DNA of 64,000 nucleotides from Pararge aegeria (GCF_905163445.1 NC_053204.1:1371501-1435500), one strand, 5' to 3'; positions 21,058 through 31,662 are shown, counted from the first letter of the stretch. Translations and numbers: made by a program. The notes: generated by a model from the sequence alone, not told the origin.

Positions 21058-22375
21058 AATGACGGTCAATTTTTTTTACTCTGAAAGCAGATTTGTTATT
21101 GGTGTCCAAGAGGACACCCACATATCGATTTTGAAAGTAATCGGTTTAATAAACAAAAATTTCAAAATGGCGGCTGCTTTTTTTTAAATACCGATAGTAG
21201 ATTCGTTATTGGTGTCCAACAGAACGCCCAGATATCGATTATGAAAGAAATCGGTTCAATAAACATAAACTTCAACATGGCGGCCTCTGTTTTTTTAATT
21301 TCCGATAACATATTCGTTGTCGGTGTCCAAGAGGACGCCTAGATATCAATTTTGAAAGTAATCGGTTCAAAAAAAAACTTCAACTTTTTTTTTAATTTTT
21401 TTTTAAATTCCGATAACAGATTCGTTATTGGTGTTCACGAGGCCACCCAGTTATCGATTTTGAAAGCAATCGGTTCAATAACCAACAACTTCAAGATGGA
21501 GGCTACTTTTTTTTATTCTGATAGCAGATTCGTTGTTGGTGTCCAAGAGAATGCCCTGATATCCACTTTGAAAGCAATCGGTTCAATAAACAACAACTTC
21601 AAGATGGCGGCCACTTTTTTTTTAGTCTCATAGCAGATTCGTTGTTGGTGTCCAAGAGGACGCCCAGATATCGAATTTGAAAGTAATCGGTTTAATACAC
21701 ATTAACTTCAAGATGGCGGTAACTTTTTTTTTATTGTCATAGCAGATTCGGTGTTTGTGCTGTACTGTGCTGTGCTGGGCTGTGCTGTGATGCGCTGTGC
21801 TGTGCTGTCACTTTTTTTTATTCTGAAAGCAGATTTGGTGTCCAAGAAGACGCCCAGATTTTGAAAGTATTCGGTTGAATAACCAACAACTTCAAGATGG
21901 TGGCATTTTTTTTGTTTTTAAAGCAGATTCTTTAGTGGTGTCGTTGTTGCTGGTGTTTACGAGGCCAACCATATATCAATTTGAGAAGCAATAAATAAAT
22001 AAATAAATATACTACTACAATACACACATCGCCATCCAGCCCAAAAGTAAGCGTAGCTTGTGTTATGGGTACTAAGACGACTGCTGAATATTTTTATGAA
22101 TAATATACATAAATACTTAGAAAATACATATAAACACCCAGACACTGAAAAACATTCATGCTCATCACACAAACATTTTCCAGCAGTGGGAATCGAACCC
22201 ACGGCCTTGGTCTCAGAAAGCAGGGTCGCTGCAAACTGCGCCAATCGGCTTTATATCCAAAAACCTTTAATATATAACCCACTTTTTCTAATCCGATAAC
22301 AGATTCGTTGTTTGTGTCCAAGAGGACGCCCAGATATCGATTTTAAAAGTAATCGGTTTAATAACCGACAACTTT
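21058..22375 (+). repeat. Minisatellite, ~109-bp unit, about ten copies
   Basis: The landmark GGTGTCCAAGAGGAC or a close form begins at 21101, 21211, 21322, 21430, 21538 and 21647, spacing 108-111. Worn copies follow near 21750, 21836, 21950 and 22312. Each unit has a T-run, an AGCAGATTCGTTGTTGG phrase, 'cccagatatcgattttgaaa', AATCGGTTCAATAA and TTCAAGATGGCGGC. A CTGTG pentamer run interrupts it at 21757-21810 and a SINE-B at 21990-22252. Some stretches stay open (a 93-codon ORF at 21352-21633 repeats FVxGVxExxxxSxLKAIGS), but a 109-base unit shifts frame, so coding is unlikely. Confidence 0.85.
21990..22252 (-). repeat. SINE-B, full length, inside the minisatellite
   Basis: ATAAATAAATAAATAAATAT is the tail, then 'caatacacacatcgccatcc', 'cagtgggaatcgaacccacg' and GCGCCAATCGGC. 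Array units lie on both sides, so it inserted after the array formed. Confidence 0.85.
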
Positions 22376-22384
22376 CATACCTTT

Positions 22385-22442
22385 ACTACAATCTCACCTG
22401 ATGGTAAGTGATGATGCAGTCTAAGATGTTAGCGGGCTAATA
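22385..22442 (-). repeat. SINE-C tail fragment
   Basis: ATCTCACCTGATGGTAAGTG then ATGATGCAGTCTAAGATG, the complement of the SINE-C 3' end, directly after the last minisatellite unit. Confidence 0.65.
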
Positions 22443-23105
22443 GTATAAAATTTAAAATAGTATAATGCAATTCTTGTCGCACTCACTTTTTTCATTTAGT
22501 AAATATATTTTCAGGGAGAATCCTACTGATCTGCTTTGAAATATGAAGTAGTGGTATGCTTAGAATAGAACAGAATAGAAAAACTTTGTTGCAACACATC
22601 ACGATTGGAAAAACACAAGGAGTTTTCCTTGTGTGTCAGAGTAATTACTTAGTGCAAAGGCGGCCTTATCACTAAAAGTGACCTTTTAAGGGAACCTGAG
22701 CGTGCGAAGCCGATAACGAGGTGGAATGTGGATGGTGCATAAAGTATGTAACATATAATAAAATAACTTACATAATCATACAAACTATATTTACATAATA
22801 ACTGCAAAAATACCGGTTTAAATGTATATATATATATAAATATTTATGATATATAACTTGGTTTTTTATGCTACAAAAGTATTTAAATCGTGTATTGACC
22901 CGCGAGATGAACTGATTTAAGGTTTACAAAGTATCATATATTATTTTCCTTTAACAAATATGTCACCATTTCAAAAATCCTAAAAAATTCCTTAAACAAT
23001 CCTTAAATGAAATAATCTTATCCTTAATCTAATTATCCTTAAATTTTCTGAGCAAATATGTCACCATTTAAAGCTTTGAAAACCCCCTTGTTTTTACACA
23101 TTTGT
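22443..23105. other. No gene seen
   Basis: AT-rich with a TATATATATATA run at 22828-22840. 22660-22700 has 'gcggccttatcactaaaagt', like a LINE 3' UTR. Nothing else recognised. Confidence 0.4.
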
Positions 23106-23108
23106 ACT

Positions 23109-23333
23109 AACACCGAGCCTAAGTTATGTGCGTTTTAAGTAATTAAAATAACATTTGCTTCAACTGTCAAGAAAAACATCGTGAGGAAACCTGTATGCCA
23201 TAATGTTCTCAAAGGTGTGTGGAGTCCACCACCCCGCACTGGGCCGGCGTAGTGGACTACGTCCTTTACCCCTTCACGTTGTGGAAGGAGAAGCGTGTCC
23301 TGTAATGAGCCGGCATGGGTTTATATGATGATG
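23109..23333 (+). repeat. SINE-A, head missing
   Basis: Runs from 'taagttatgtgcgttttaag' to 'ggtttatatgatgatgtaat' with all middle body phrases. Confidence 0.8.
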
Positions 23334-24245
23334 TAATATACTATTTGTATAGTATAATATGTATAACTTTATTGTCATATTTATTTAATTGTGTTTATTA
23401 GAACTAGTATGTATTTTGTGTATATATTATTAATTTATTTGTACTTTTATATGTATACTAAAAGATAGACATATGCTGTCCCAGGCTTTTCTTAGAACTT
23501 TTAAAGGGAAAAACCTTTTTGATACGTGATTTTATCGAAACTTTAAAGGTTTATTTGTATTTGAATCTGAACCATCCAGGGCGCTACACACACGCATACA
23601 AAAAAAATCATTCAAATAATAGTTATAATATAATATACTTATAATTAAATAAAAAACTCCGTTATGAAGAACCCTTTTTCAAGGTCAAGGCCTCCTCCAG
23701 AGACAGCCAGCGCTGCCTGTTTTTTGCTTTCAGCATCCAGTTTGGTCTAGCCACGTTTTTAATATCGTCCGTTAAAGCAAGTGATATTTTAACTTAGAGA
23801 AGTTAGAGGTGCGTGCTGGAGTTCGAACTCGGCCCTCCGAAAGTTAAGGCGCTACTGGGCTATCGCCGCTTCATCCCTATGACACGTTTTCCTCATGTTT
23901 TCGCGCTTCACGTTTTTTAAATACAATCTTGCAATAAAAATTACCTATACACATTAAAAATAGCGTTCCGAGTTCAAACCCGGATATCGCGATCCCAATA
24001 AAGGTAATAAGGGACATCTTAGGCACGCGTAGGTCGCCCACCACGCCCGTTCAACGGGTCAGCCTTAATTATTTCCTGTTGCGCTAAAAAATGCAGCAAA
24101 GATGACGAGGCTGCGTTCTATAAATAATTAATAGTTCATCGCCTTTAGGAAATGGTGACTATCCTCTTTTGAAGTCGTAAAAACAAGAAGTTTTACCGCT
24201 CCGGCGACTATTATTGGAATTTCATGGTTCTTTGTTTTAATAGTA
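23334..24245. other. Unassigned, with SINE-A head fragment
   Basis: 23802-23869 is a minus-strand SINE-A head (GAGTTCGAACTCGGCCC and GGGCTATCGCCGC). 23960-24240 is GC-richer (AGGTCGCCCACCACGCCCGT and 'agatgacgaggctgcgttct') and unlike other parts; no ORF or domain was identified. Confidence 0.4.
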
Positions 24246-24246
24246 A

Positions 24247-24366
24247 CTAGCTGACCCGTGTAACTTCGTCTGCACCAAATCCGTTATTACCGGCGAACAC
24301 CTGTATACTAAATTTCATGAAAATCGTTGGAGCCGATTCCGAGATTCCAATTATATATATACAAGA
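24247..24366 (-). mobile_element. Short Helitron end-pair element (minus)
   Basis: On the minus strand it starts TCTTGTATATATATAATTGG and ends ACACGGGTCAGCTAG followed by T. Relative of 8602-8774 with a shorter middle. Confidence 0.7.
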
Positions 24367-24547
24367 ATTTCTGGTTTAAAGATATAATAACTGACGGACC
24401 GAGCAGATAGCCTACCTGATGGTAAGTGGAAAACCAATGCCTATAATGCCCTTCTGTTTACCAGCTAGTTTGATATAATAATCTTTTTAATCCTAAAGTC
24501 AGGGTCTCATTTTGTTAGTATGACTTACATACCGTTATCCTTATCAA

Positions 24548-24840
24548 TCTTAATATATATAAATCTCCTGTCACGATGTTTGTCCGCGATGGACTCCTAA
24601 ACTACTAAACCGATTTTAAATTAAATTGGCACACCGTGAGCAGTCTGGTCCAACTTAAGAGATAGGATAGCTTAGATATTTAAGTAAAGTCGCAATTTTA
24701 TTTTATTGCAAATTTTTTGTCTATAATTAATTGACAGTCACATGTTATATATATATACTACTATACTCATTTAAGGCTTAGCGATACTGAATACTTTAAA
24801 AACAAAATCAAACGCAGACGAAGTCGCGGGCAACAGCTAG
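24548..24840 (+). mobile_element. Helitron, non-autonomous, 293 bp
   Basis: Begins TCTTAATATATATAAATCTC and ends 'gaagtcgcgggcaacagcta' plus G then T. 'ggactcctaaactactaaac' followed by CGATTTTAAA near the 5' end matches the usual Helitron opening. The 3' part (GGCTTAGCGATACTGAATAC) is shared with the element ending at 41073. Confidence 0.75.
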
Positions 24841-24841
24841 T

Positions 24842-24920
24842 AATCAATAAATATACTTCGACAATACACACATCGCCATCTAGTCCCAAAGTAAGCGTAG
24901 CTTGTGTTATTTTTTTTTTT
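24842..24920 (-). repeat. SINE-B tail fragment
   Basis: AATCAATAAATATACTTCG then 'atacacacatcgccatctag' to GCTTGTGTTATTTTTT. It starts just after the Helitron end; the head is absent. Confidence 0.7.
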
Positions 24921-25256
24921 ATGTTTACCAACAGATTATACACTGAAACAAGCTTAGGAACTACAAAATTGAGAAACATAAAGTTGTAGTGTTAACCCAA
25001 TTACTGGCAAACCGGCATGCGTATCTAAAAAATAAAACACAAGTGCGGGTTCGCAAGTTTACAATAATATTATTGTAGTAACGAAGGAAACACTGTATGA
25101 TGAAAGTTGAAAACAGAAACAAAAACATAAGTTAAATTAAAACAAAACAGAAATGTATGAGGCAATTATCTACTAGCTGTACTAATATATATTTGCAGAA
25201 TTTTTTAGTATTGCTGAAGAGAACATGAGTTGATGTCGGCACGAGTAGCTTAAAAT

Positions 25257-25445
25257 AGCTAAGATGGCTGATGAATTTTTTTTATGAATTATATATACAT
25301 AAATACTTATAATATAAAAGATAAACGCCCAGACACTGATAAACATTTATGTTCATCACACAAACATTTTCCAGTTGTGGGAATCGAACCCACGGCCTTG
25401 GACTTTGAGAACAGGGTCGCTGCCCCTTGCGCCAATCGGCCGTAA
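25257..25445 (-). repeat. SINE-B, tail missing
   Basis: Has GCTGATGAATTTTTTTTATG, the body, 'gttgtgggaatcgaacccac' and GCGCCAATCGGCCGT. The outer tail is absent. Confidence 0.82.
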
Positions 25446-25900
25446 AATATAAAATGGCCTATAAAAGGCCTTGTTAAAGAAAAGACCTACAATAAGCAAA
25501 CAACAAACAAGCTAATAATTAGTGGGTAAATAAATATAAGTCCCGTCAACCCACATCGGAGCAGTGTGGCGGGTCTATGCACGTCGGCATATTAACAGGT
25601 GAAGATGATTAATAAGTACAGTATTAGTAGTAATTTGATGTCCGTCCGTGCGTAATTTATTTAGTTCTGCTAATGAAGAATATGATTTATTTTGCACCAA
25701 AGTTCAGTATTGACTAATGAGTGCTGTCAATCTAAGTACAGTTGACAAAAAATGTTTTGCTCATAGTTTTTAAGATTTTAACAGATATTTTGTCTAAGCG
25801 AGATCCCAGTTTCAAAGATTTTGTTATTTTATTTATTTATTTATTTATTCATAAGACACACCGGCAATTAATTGTAACTACGATGTAACACTATAAAATC
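25446..25900. other. Unassigned; SINE-D scrap
   Basis: 25530-25595 ('tcaacccacatcggagcagt' then GTGGCGGGTCTATGCACG) resembles the SINE-D 3' region at 44895-44940. The rest is AT-rich. Confidence 0.4.
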
Positions 25901-25902
25901 GA

Positions 25903-26105
25903 TGGGTCGGTGGGTACGAATCCCACAATTGGAAAATGTTTGTGTGATGAACAAAAGTGTTTTCCTGTGTGGGTGTTTATCTGTATATTATAAGTATTTA
26001 TTCATAAAAATATTCATCAGTCATCTTAGTACCCATAACACAAGCTACGCTTACTTTGGGGCTAGATGGCGTTGTGTGTATTGTCGTAGTATATTTATTT
26101 ATTAT
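25903..26105 (+). repeat. SINE-B, head partly lost
   Basis: Starts inside the B box (GGTACGAATCCCACAATTGG) and runs through the body to 'gtagtatatttatttattat'. Confidence 0.8.
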
Positions 26106-26289
26106 TTATTTATTTATAAAAAAAAAATACGTGTTAGAATTACAAATTCTGTCTAGTTCCATACAATAATCAATTATAGGTGTATACAACATTATCGTTG
26201 TTACTCGTATCTTTAGTCACAATTTAAAAACTTAAATAAGTATTTAACTTTAATTTTTAAGATTATTAAAAATAACAATATAAATATGA

Positions 26290-26545
26290 ATTAAGCTATT
26301 ATAACAGATTGATTAGTAATATTAAATTAAAATTAAAATTTTCTTCCTAAAACGTTCAAGGTTATCGTGAAAGATATCAATGTCAGGGTCGGCCAGGTTG
26401 TTGTAACTATTTACTATACGATTAATTGGAGCGAATCTGCCTAGATTACTTTTTGAAAAATGCGGTGAGAAAATATTTTGCAAATGGTGTCTGGGAATAC
26501 GGCGCGGGACATTTATGTTAATTAGAAGAATCTGCACCGTTACGT
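26290..26545 (-). pseudogene. LINE ORF2 C-terminus remnant
   Basis: The minus strand encodes NVPRRIPRHHLQNIFSPHFS then KSNLGRFAPINRIVNSYNNL and DIDIFHDNLERFRKKIL. This fits the last part of a CR1/Jockey-like ORF2 (a lone polar helix before a short C-terminal helix). RT domain absent; family inferred from pattern only. Confidence 0.5.
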
Positions 26546-26720
26546 TGTTGAAATACCACCAACACGTATGAATCGTTTCGCTTCTTCTTCTCTGATCCGC
26601 ACCGCAAAGGCCTGGAATGCCCATCTTCCGTCGTCCCCGATACCTATAATCTGGGTACCTTCAAATCAAGAGTGAATAATCTTCTAGGCAAGCGCGCTAC
26701 ATCTTAGGCTGCATCAGGTG
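26545..26720 (+). pseudogene. LINE C-terminal fragment (FLIRTARxWN family)
   Basis: Encodes LLKYHQH then LIRTAKAWN and, after a frame break, the SF-type exit. Related to the copies at 36300-36500 (minus) and 60040-60245 (plus), which share 'tctgatccgcaccgcaaagg'. Ends near 'catcaggtgtgattgcagtc' and is followed by a long AT run. Confidence 0.65.
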
Positions 26721-26746
26721 TGATTGCAGTCAAGCACTATATTTAT

Positions 26747-26747
<1 letters not shown>

Positions 26748-26780
<33 letters not shown>
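26748..26780. repeat. (AT)n microsatellite
   Basis: An uninterrupted TATATATATATATATATATA-type run follows the LINE fragment. Confidence 0.9.
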
Positions 26781-26782
<2 letters not shown>

Positions 26783-27199
26783 TTAGTTTAGTGTTTTTAC
26801 TCTTGGAAAAACAATAAAAGAATAATGAAAATTAAAAAAAGAAATTTAAAATTTAATAATGATTTATGATCATTTGGGAGGATGTTGGGGTCCCAAAGTA
26901 GTGTTTGAAATCTCAAAAAAAAAATCCATAATCTTTGTCTTACTCATGTTCATTCGTAGGCCAACCTGATGAGAAACTCTGCTGAGGCCATTGAGCATCG
27001 TATTTCGGTCTCCCAGAGTCTTTGCACGAGTAAAACAACCAGCAGGGCTAGAACAGATATCCCCCGTTTATATCCCCTGCAGGGCTAGCACGGGCGGGAG
27101 ATAAAAATTATATCCCCCGATTATATCCCCTGACAAGGCCCAAGGGATATAATGAGCGTGCCCATCTGCTAAATCACTGGAACATGGAATAGGAGAAGA
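26781..27199. other. Lead-in to tandem repeat, no gene
   Basis: 27050-27140 has TATCCCCCGTTTATATCCCC twice with variations and GGGCTAGCACGGGCGGGAG, suggesting worn units of the array that follows. 26870-26900 has 'gatgttggggtcccaaagta', an RTE scrap. Confidence 0.4.
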
Positions 27200-27682
27200 T
27201 TACCCACGTTTATTATTACACATATGTTATATGGATATTATCTCCACTTGTGCGCCAGTGCTCTGAGAGTTGATAAAGCTGTGGGAGAAGATACATTTTT
27301 ATCCATTCCCCGGGGATATAATTGTCTCCTGCCCATGCAAGCCGTGCTAACGTGGCCAAAAGAAAGCACGTGAACATGTAACAGGAGAAGTTATTATTAT
27401 TACACATATATATATATTATTTGGATATTATTTCCACTTGTGCGCCAGTGCTCTGAGAGTTGATAAAGCTGTGGGAGACGATACATTTTTATCCTTTCCC
27501 CGGGGAGATAATTGTCTCCTGCCCATGCAAGCCGTGCTAACGTGGCCAAAAGAAAGCACGTGAACATGTAACAGGAGAAGTTATTATTATTACACATATA
27601 TATATTATTTGGATATTATTTCCACTTGTGCGCCAGTGCTCTGAGAGTTGATAAAGCTGTGGGAGAAGATACATTATGATAC
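27200..27682. repeat. Tandem repeat, ~189-bp unit, about 2.5 copies
   Basis: The landmark TCCACTTGTGCGCCAGTGC starts at 27243, 27433 and 27621, spacing 190 and 188. Units are nearly identical. On the minus strand two units each hold an ORF of 63-65 codons starting MCNNNNFSCYMFTCFLLATL, which looks like a signal peptide. But all four base differences I could place between the two ORF cores change an amino acid (D/N, L/R, W/R, I/L). That argues against selection on protein. Confidence 0.85.
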
Positions 27683-27980
27683 AAAGGATGAAAATGTGTG
27701 TGTATTTCAAATACTTTTTAATTATAACCCTTTTTTTCTTGTATTGAAATAGCTGAACTGTTTCCTATTTTCATAATAAACTGGTTCGTTGTAAACCTTT
27801 CTCTGCCAAAAACTTAGAAGTCTTTCGTAACGCCGACCTCCGATGAGATGATTATCAAAATGAGAAGTGTTTTTTTTGCCATCTGTACATCATCATTACG
27901 GCACGACCTCGATAACATTGCAACTGGGTTACACTCTAGCCGTAAAGTGTTTCATTTATAATTAATAAAAAAATAGCCTC
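27683..27980. other. No gene seen
   Basis: AT-rich; nothing recognised. Confidence 0.4.
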
Positions 27981-27982
27981 AT

Positions 27983-28350
27983 AACAACGCTCAGAGTCAC
28001 TCAGCGGGCGATGGAAAAAGCTATGCTATAAATCAAATCTGAAATGAGGAGGTCCGTAGGAGAACTAGAGTTACCGACATAGCTCAGCGAGCCGCGAAGC
28101 TGAAGTGGCAATGGGCGGGGCACATAGCTCGGAGAACCGATGGACGTTGGGGTCTTAAGGTACTGGAATGGCGACCCCGCACCGGTAAACGCGTAGGTCG
28201 GCCCCCAACGCGGTGGACAGATGACATCAGGCGAGTCGCTGGGAGCCGCTGGGAGCCGCTGGAGGCAAGCGGTCCCGGACCGTGTATTGTGGAACTCACT
28301 GCAAAAGACCTATGTATATCAGTGGGCGTCCATTGGTTGAGATGATGATG
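27983..28350 (+). pseudogene. RTE-type LINE, C-terminal fragment with 3' tail
   Basis: Covers the ORF2 tail: RRTRVTDIAQRAAKLKWQWA, GHIARRTDGRWGLKVLEWRP, then GRPPTRWTDDIRRVAGS. A GGGAGCCGCT duplication (28239-28260) and a small deletion after GK break the frame, so no long ORF survives. It ends 'cattggttgagatgatgatg', the RTE tail repeat. Confidence 0.8.
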
Positions 28351-28390
28351 AAAATAGCATTTTTGATGCGCTTTTGATGCACTTTAGATG

Positions 28391-28477
28391 CGTACAATAG
28401 TAATTCTTATGTACACATCAAAAGTGCCACCTATGGGCCTACTTGAATAAAGATATTTTTGACTTTGACTTTGAAAC
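28391..28477 (+). repeat. LINE-K 3' end (TTTGAC tail)
   Basis: Has 'tgtacacatcaaaagtgcca' and 'ctacttgaataaagatattt', then TTGACTTTGACTTTGAA. Confidence 0.8.
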
Positions 28478-28729
28478 ACCTACGCAGGTTGATGGACACA
28501 GGACATGTTCCTTGCATTGTTGTTTATTGCTGTTTACAGGCGATGGCTTTCCACTTACCATCAAGTGAGCTACCTGCTTGATCCGTCTATATTTATATTA
28601 TTGCTATAAAAAAAAACCTTTTCGTTTTCAACACAAAAAGAGATGCTCTTTTACAAACTCTTAATTCTAGTGTCGATTTATAACATCATCATCATCATGT
28701 CAACTCATGGATTTTTTTAAATCGTAATA

Positions 28730-29013
28730 AGTGACGGACCGAACGAATGGCCCACATGATGGTAAGTGGAAAACATCGCCTATAAACACGCAACATACGA
28801 GGTGTTATGGGATCGAAGGGCGTGCAAACGTACTACAAATTGCCAGACCACCTGAGGCGGTGACGTCATAGGTGCTAACTGCTAAATCTTCTGTACCTGT
28901 AATTACACTGGTAACCACGCACTTCAGACAGAACACAGCATTGCAACAAAGCTGCTTAGCGGCAAAACATGGCGGCGGTACTTCCCCGGACGAGCTCTGT
29001 CACAAGAAAAGCT
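28730..29013 (+). repeat. Repeat E, near full copy
   Basis: Starts 'agtgacggaccgaacgaatg' and GATGGTAAGTGG, runs via 'cctgtaattacactggtaac' to 'cttccccggacgagctctgt'. Further copies: 39880-40370 (split by SINE-B), 52790-52905 and a start-only piece at 24393-24450. Non-coding, family not named. Confidence 0.7.
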
Positions 29014-29039
29014 TTACTCTTTATATATATAAATATATA

Positions 29040-29291
29040 TATAAACTTTGACAATACACACATCGCCATCTAGCCCCAAAGTAAGCGTAGCTTGTGTTAT
29101 GAGTACTAAGATAGCTGACGAATATTTTCATGAATATAATACACATAAATACTTATAATATACATATAAACACCCAGACACTGAAAAACAATCATGTTCA
29201 TCACACAAACATTTTCCAGTTGTGGGAATCGAACCCACGGCCTAGGACTCAGAAAGCAGGGTCGCTGCCCACTGCGCCAGTCGGTCGTCAA
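29040..29291 (-). repeat. SINE-B, full length
   Basis: All parts present from 'caatacacacatcgccatct' to GCGCCAGTCGGTCGTC; a minus-strand ORF here is an artefact of the body. Confidence 0.87.
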
Positions 29292-29439
29292 AAAAAGTAA
29301 GTAAGTTTGTCAGTAAAGCGGTAACCACGGACGAACCCTCAAACGAGACCAGGGAAATTTCAGATATTATAAATTCCCAGGTGCCTACGGCAGGGTTGTA
29401 GGTACCAAAAAAAAAAAAAAAAGAGCTTACCTAGCGTTA

Positions 29440-29549
29440 TGGAAATTAACCTTTATTTGATCCAAGAAAAGCATTAGAATCTGTATGGTGCAATTTATAA
29501 TTTATCCGATCTTTATACTCCACACCAAACAGATCTTCGGCAATGTACC
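29440..29549 (-). repeat. Repeat G, part 1 (split by hAT insertion)
   Basis: 'acctttatttgatccaagaa' to 'aaacagatcttcggcaatgt'. The repeat resumes at 31016 with 'aatgtaccctctacgaacgt'. Relatives: 42580-43065 (opposite strand) and 52176-52265. Function unknown. Confidence 0.7.
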
Positions 29550-31015
29550 CAAGGGCGGATCCAGCTTTGGCGCCAGTGGGGGGTCACATAGTCGTGGTCA
29601 AGTCGAGAACTTATAATTTAATTTTGATGACAATAGATAGATGTAAAAAGTAGGTATTTTATTAATGTACCTAAGTGCTGGACTTAATTTTTTTTATTCT
29701 TTATTGTACACGTACATAATGTCACCTTCTCTTGAAGAAATCCAGAGAAGTATTATCACTCACGGAATGAGGCCGCCAATTTATATTCCATAACCGTGGT
29801 GAATGATTTGCCTTAACAGCTAGAAGACGCAAAACTCCGCTAGAGTGAAGGGGTGGTTCAACAAGTGTGTAGTGCATAAACTAACAATTTATAACTTAGT
29901 ATAAACGGTTTATACTCGTAGCATAAAATATTAACAAAACAACAACATAATTTTAAAGTAGGTTTAGTATACTCGTATAAGTTCAATTGCCAAACAATCT
30001 ATATATATAAAAGAAAGTCGTGTTAGTTACACTACTTATAACTCAAGAACGGCTGTACCGATATGGCTGAAAATTGGTAGGTGGGTAGTTTAGAGCCAGG
30101 AGACGGACATAGGATACTGTTTATCCCGTTCGACAGTCCTTATATATATATATCTATATTCTACATCTATAAAACAAAGTCGTGTTAGTTACACCATTTA
30201 TAGATAACGGATGGACCGATTTTCATTATTTTTGATTTCTTTGATTCCTGTTAATCCGGAATAGGAGAATAAGTATTAAAATACAATATTTTTTTTAATT
30301 TAAAATCAAAACAATTATCTAGCCGTTCATTAGTAACAAAACACAATTGACAGCGCACGTCAAGTTGTCTATACCTAATCGTAAAACTGTTGATGTGACC
30401 TATAGAGAGGTTCCGGAGTAAGATGAGTTTTATGTATTGTACTTTATAAAGACATTGAGATGTGAAATAAACTAAGGCGAAATGAAATTCGCGGGGATAG
30501 CTAGTAAGAAATAAAAGAATTCAGAGAACTAACAAAAATAACATTTAAGTTAAAAGACACGCACTGAAATAATGAAAAAGTGACTACTTTCCATTTCTTG
30601 TAATTAGTGAATTTGCAGCAATAAGTTTTAAGAATACTTATAAAGGTACACTTATAAACACATTAAAGGTAAAAAGGGATTTAAGTTTTTTAACTTAGAA
30701 CTATGTTATGATATGTTGAAGTTTAGTCGTTCCGATTTCGATTGAGGTTAGGTCTAGTTAGACGTTACGTAGTCGAGATAATTCAAATTTTCGTTGCGTT
30801 CATTCCCAAACTTTGCCACCATACATAGTTATTATATTATATGGAATTAATAAAGTTTTGAAGGTTTGTAGTTACATAAAATCTGTATGGTGACGAAATA
30901 TATGAATAAAATCATTATGTTCAATTAGAGGTACACCTGAGTCCTGGAACCAGCTCAGGGGGGGTCATGACCCCCATGACCCCATGTCCCCCCCCCCCCC
31001 CTGGATCTGCTGTTG
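29550..31015. mobile_element. hAT-like non-autonomous element, 1466 bp, 8-bp duplication
   Basis: Imperfect terminal inverted repeats CAAGGGCGGATCC (29550-29562) and GGATCTGCTGTTG (31003-31015) match at 10 of 13 positions. The direct duplication AATGTACC is exact at 29542-29549 and 31016-31023. Removing element and one duplication rejoins repeat G seamlessly. An 8-bp duplication is typical of hAT elements. No transposase is found inside. A Helitron (29998-30504) is nested in it and a C-run lies at 30990-31000. Confidence 0.82.
29998..30504 (+). mobile_element. Helitron nested inside the hAT-like element
   Basis: Begins TCTATATATATAAAAGAAAG and ends 'gaaattcgcggggatagcta' plus G then T. The opening 'gtcgtgttagttacactact' recurs at 30178, so the 5' end is partly duplicated. 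No Rep/helicase. Confidence 0.75.
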
Positions 31016-31170
31016 AATGTACCCTCTACGAACGTTTCGCTCCGAAATCGGAGCATCCTCATGAGATGTTGACTTTACAATGAATAATTGTTTAAGCTTA
31101 ATTATCATAACATAATATATACGGAATTCCGCAAAATAACGCCTGCTTCTATGCAATATTATCTAACGTT
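31016..31170 (-). repeat. Repeat G, part 2
   Basis: Continuation after the hAT insertion: 'cgctccgaaatcggagcatc' and 'gagatgttgactttacaatg', to 'gcaaaataacgcctgcttct'. Confidence 0.7.
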
Positions 31171-31441
31171 ATTGTTCCCTACAGAGAAAGAAAGATATCT
31201 TCCTAAGGTTATGTAAAGAGTATCTAATGCCGTATTTAAATAAAAATAACAGTTTCGCTATTACATTATTCGCCGGGCTGGCGGGCGCAATTTTAACGCC
31301 ACTTTAACGCGAATCCCATCCATTACCCATTCATTGTGAGGTTGGTAGGACCATTATATATATTGTTTGGTTAGTTTGAAATCACACGAGCAACTCTGAG
31401 AGTAGTTAGTAGTATAAATAATACCCATTAATAGCTTTTAG

Positions 31442-31662
31442 AGGCGGTGATAGCGCGGTGGGTAAGAGCTCGACTTCACTTTCGGGAGGCCGAGTTCATA
31501 GTCCGGGTGGGAGGCTTTGGCCGTGGCTAGTTACTTACCGACAAAGACGTGCCGATAAGCAATGTAGTGTTCCAGGGCGATGTCGCGTAGAAACCGATTA
31601 TGGGTATGACTACCATACTCCCCAACAGGTTATCCTTAAATACTACCAGGTGAGATTGCAGT
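31442..31662 (+). repeat. Chimeric SINE: SINE-A head on SINE-C body
   Basis: 31442-31500 is a SINE-A type tRNA head (GCGGTGATAGCGCGGTGGGT, then GAGGCCGAGTTC). From 31506 the sequence is SINE-C body: GGAGGCTTTGGCCGTGGCTA, 'ggcgatgtcgcgtagaaacc' and 'aggtgagattgcagtcaag'. The B box appears damaged (GAGTTCATAGTCC). Confidence 0.75.

Noticed and set aside
21352..21633. Repetitive protein gene in the minisatellite
   Set aside because: The unit length (108-111) does not keep frame and other units are closed; the open stretch is by chance.
27216..27597. Tandem secreted-peptide genes
   Set aside because: All base differences I could place between the two ORFs change amino acids, and the third unit loses the frame; fits a minisatellite, not selected proteins.
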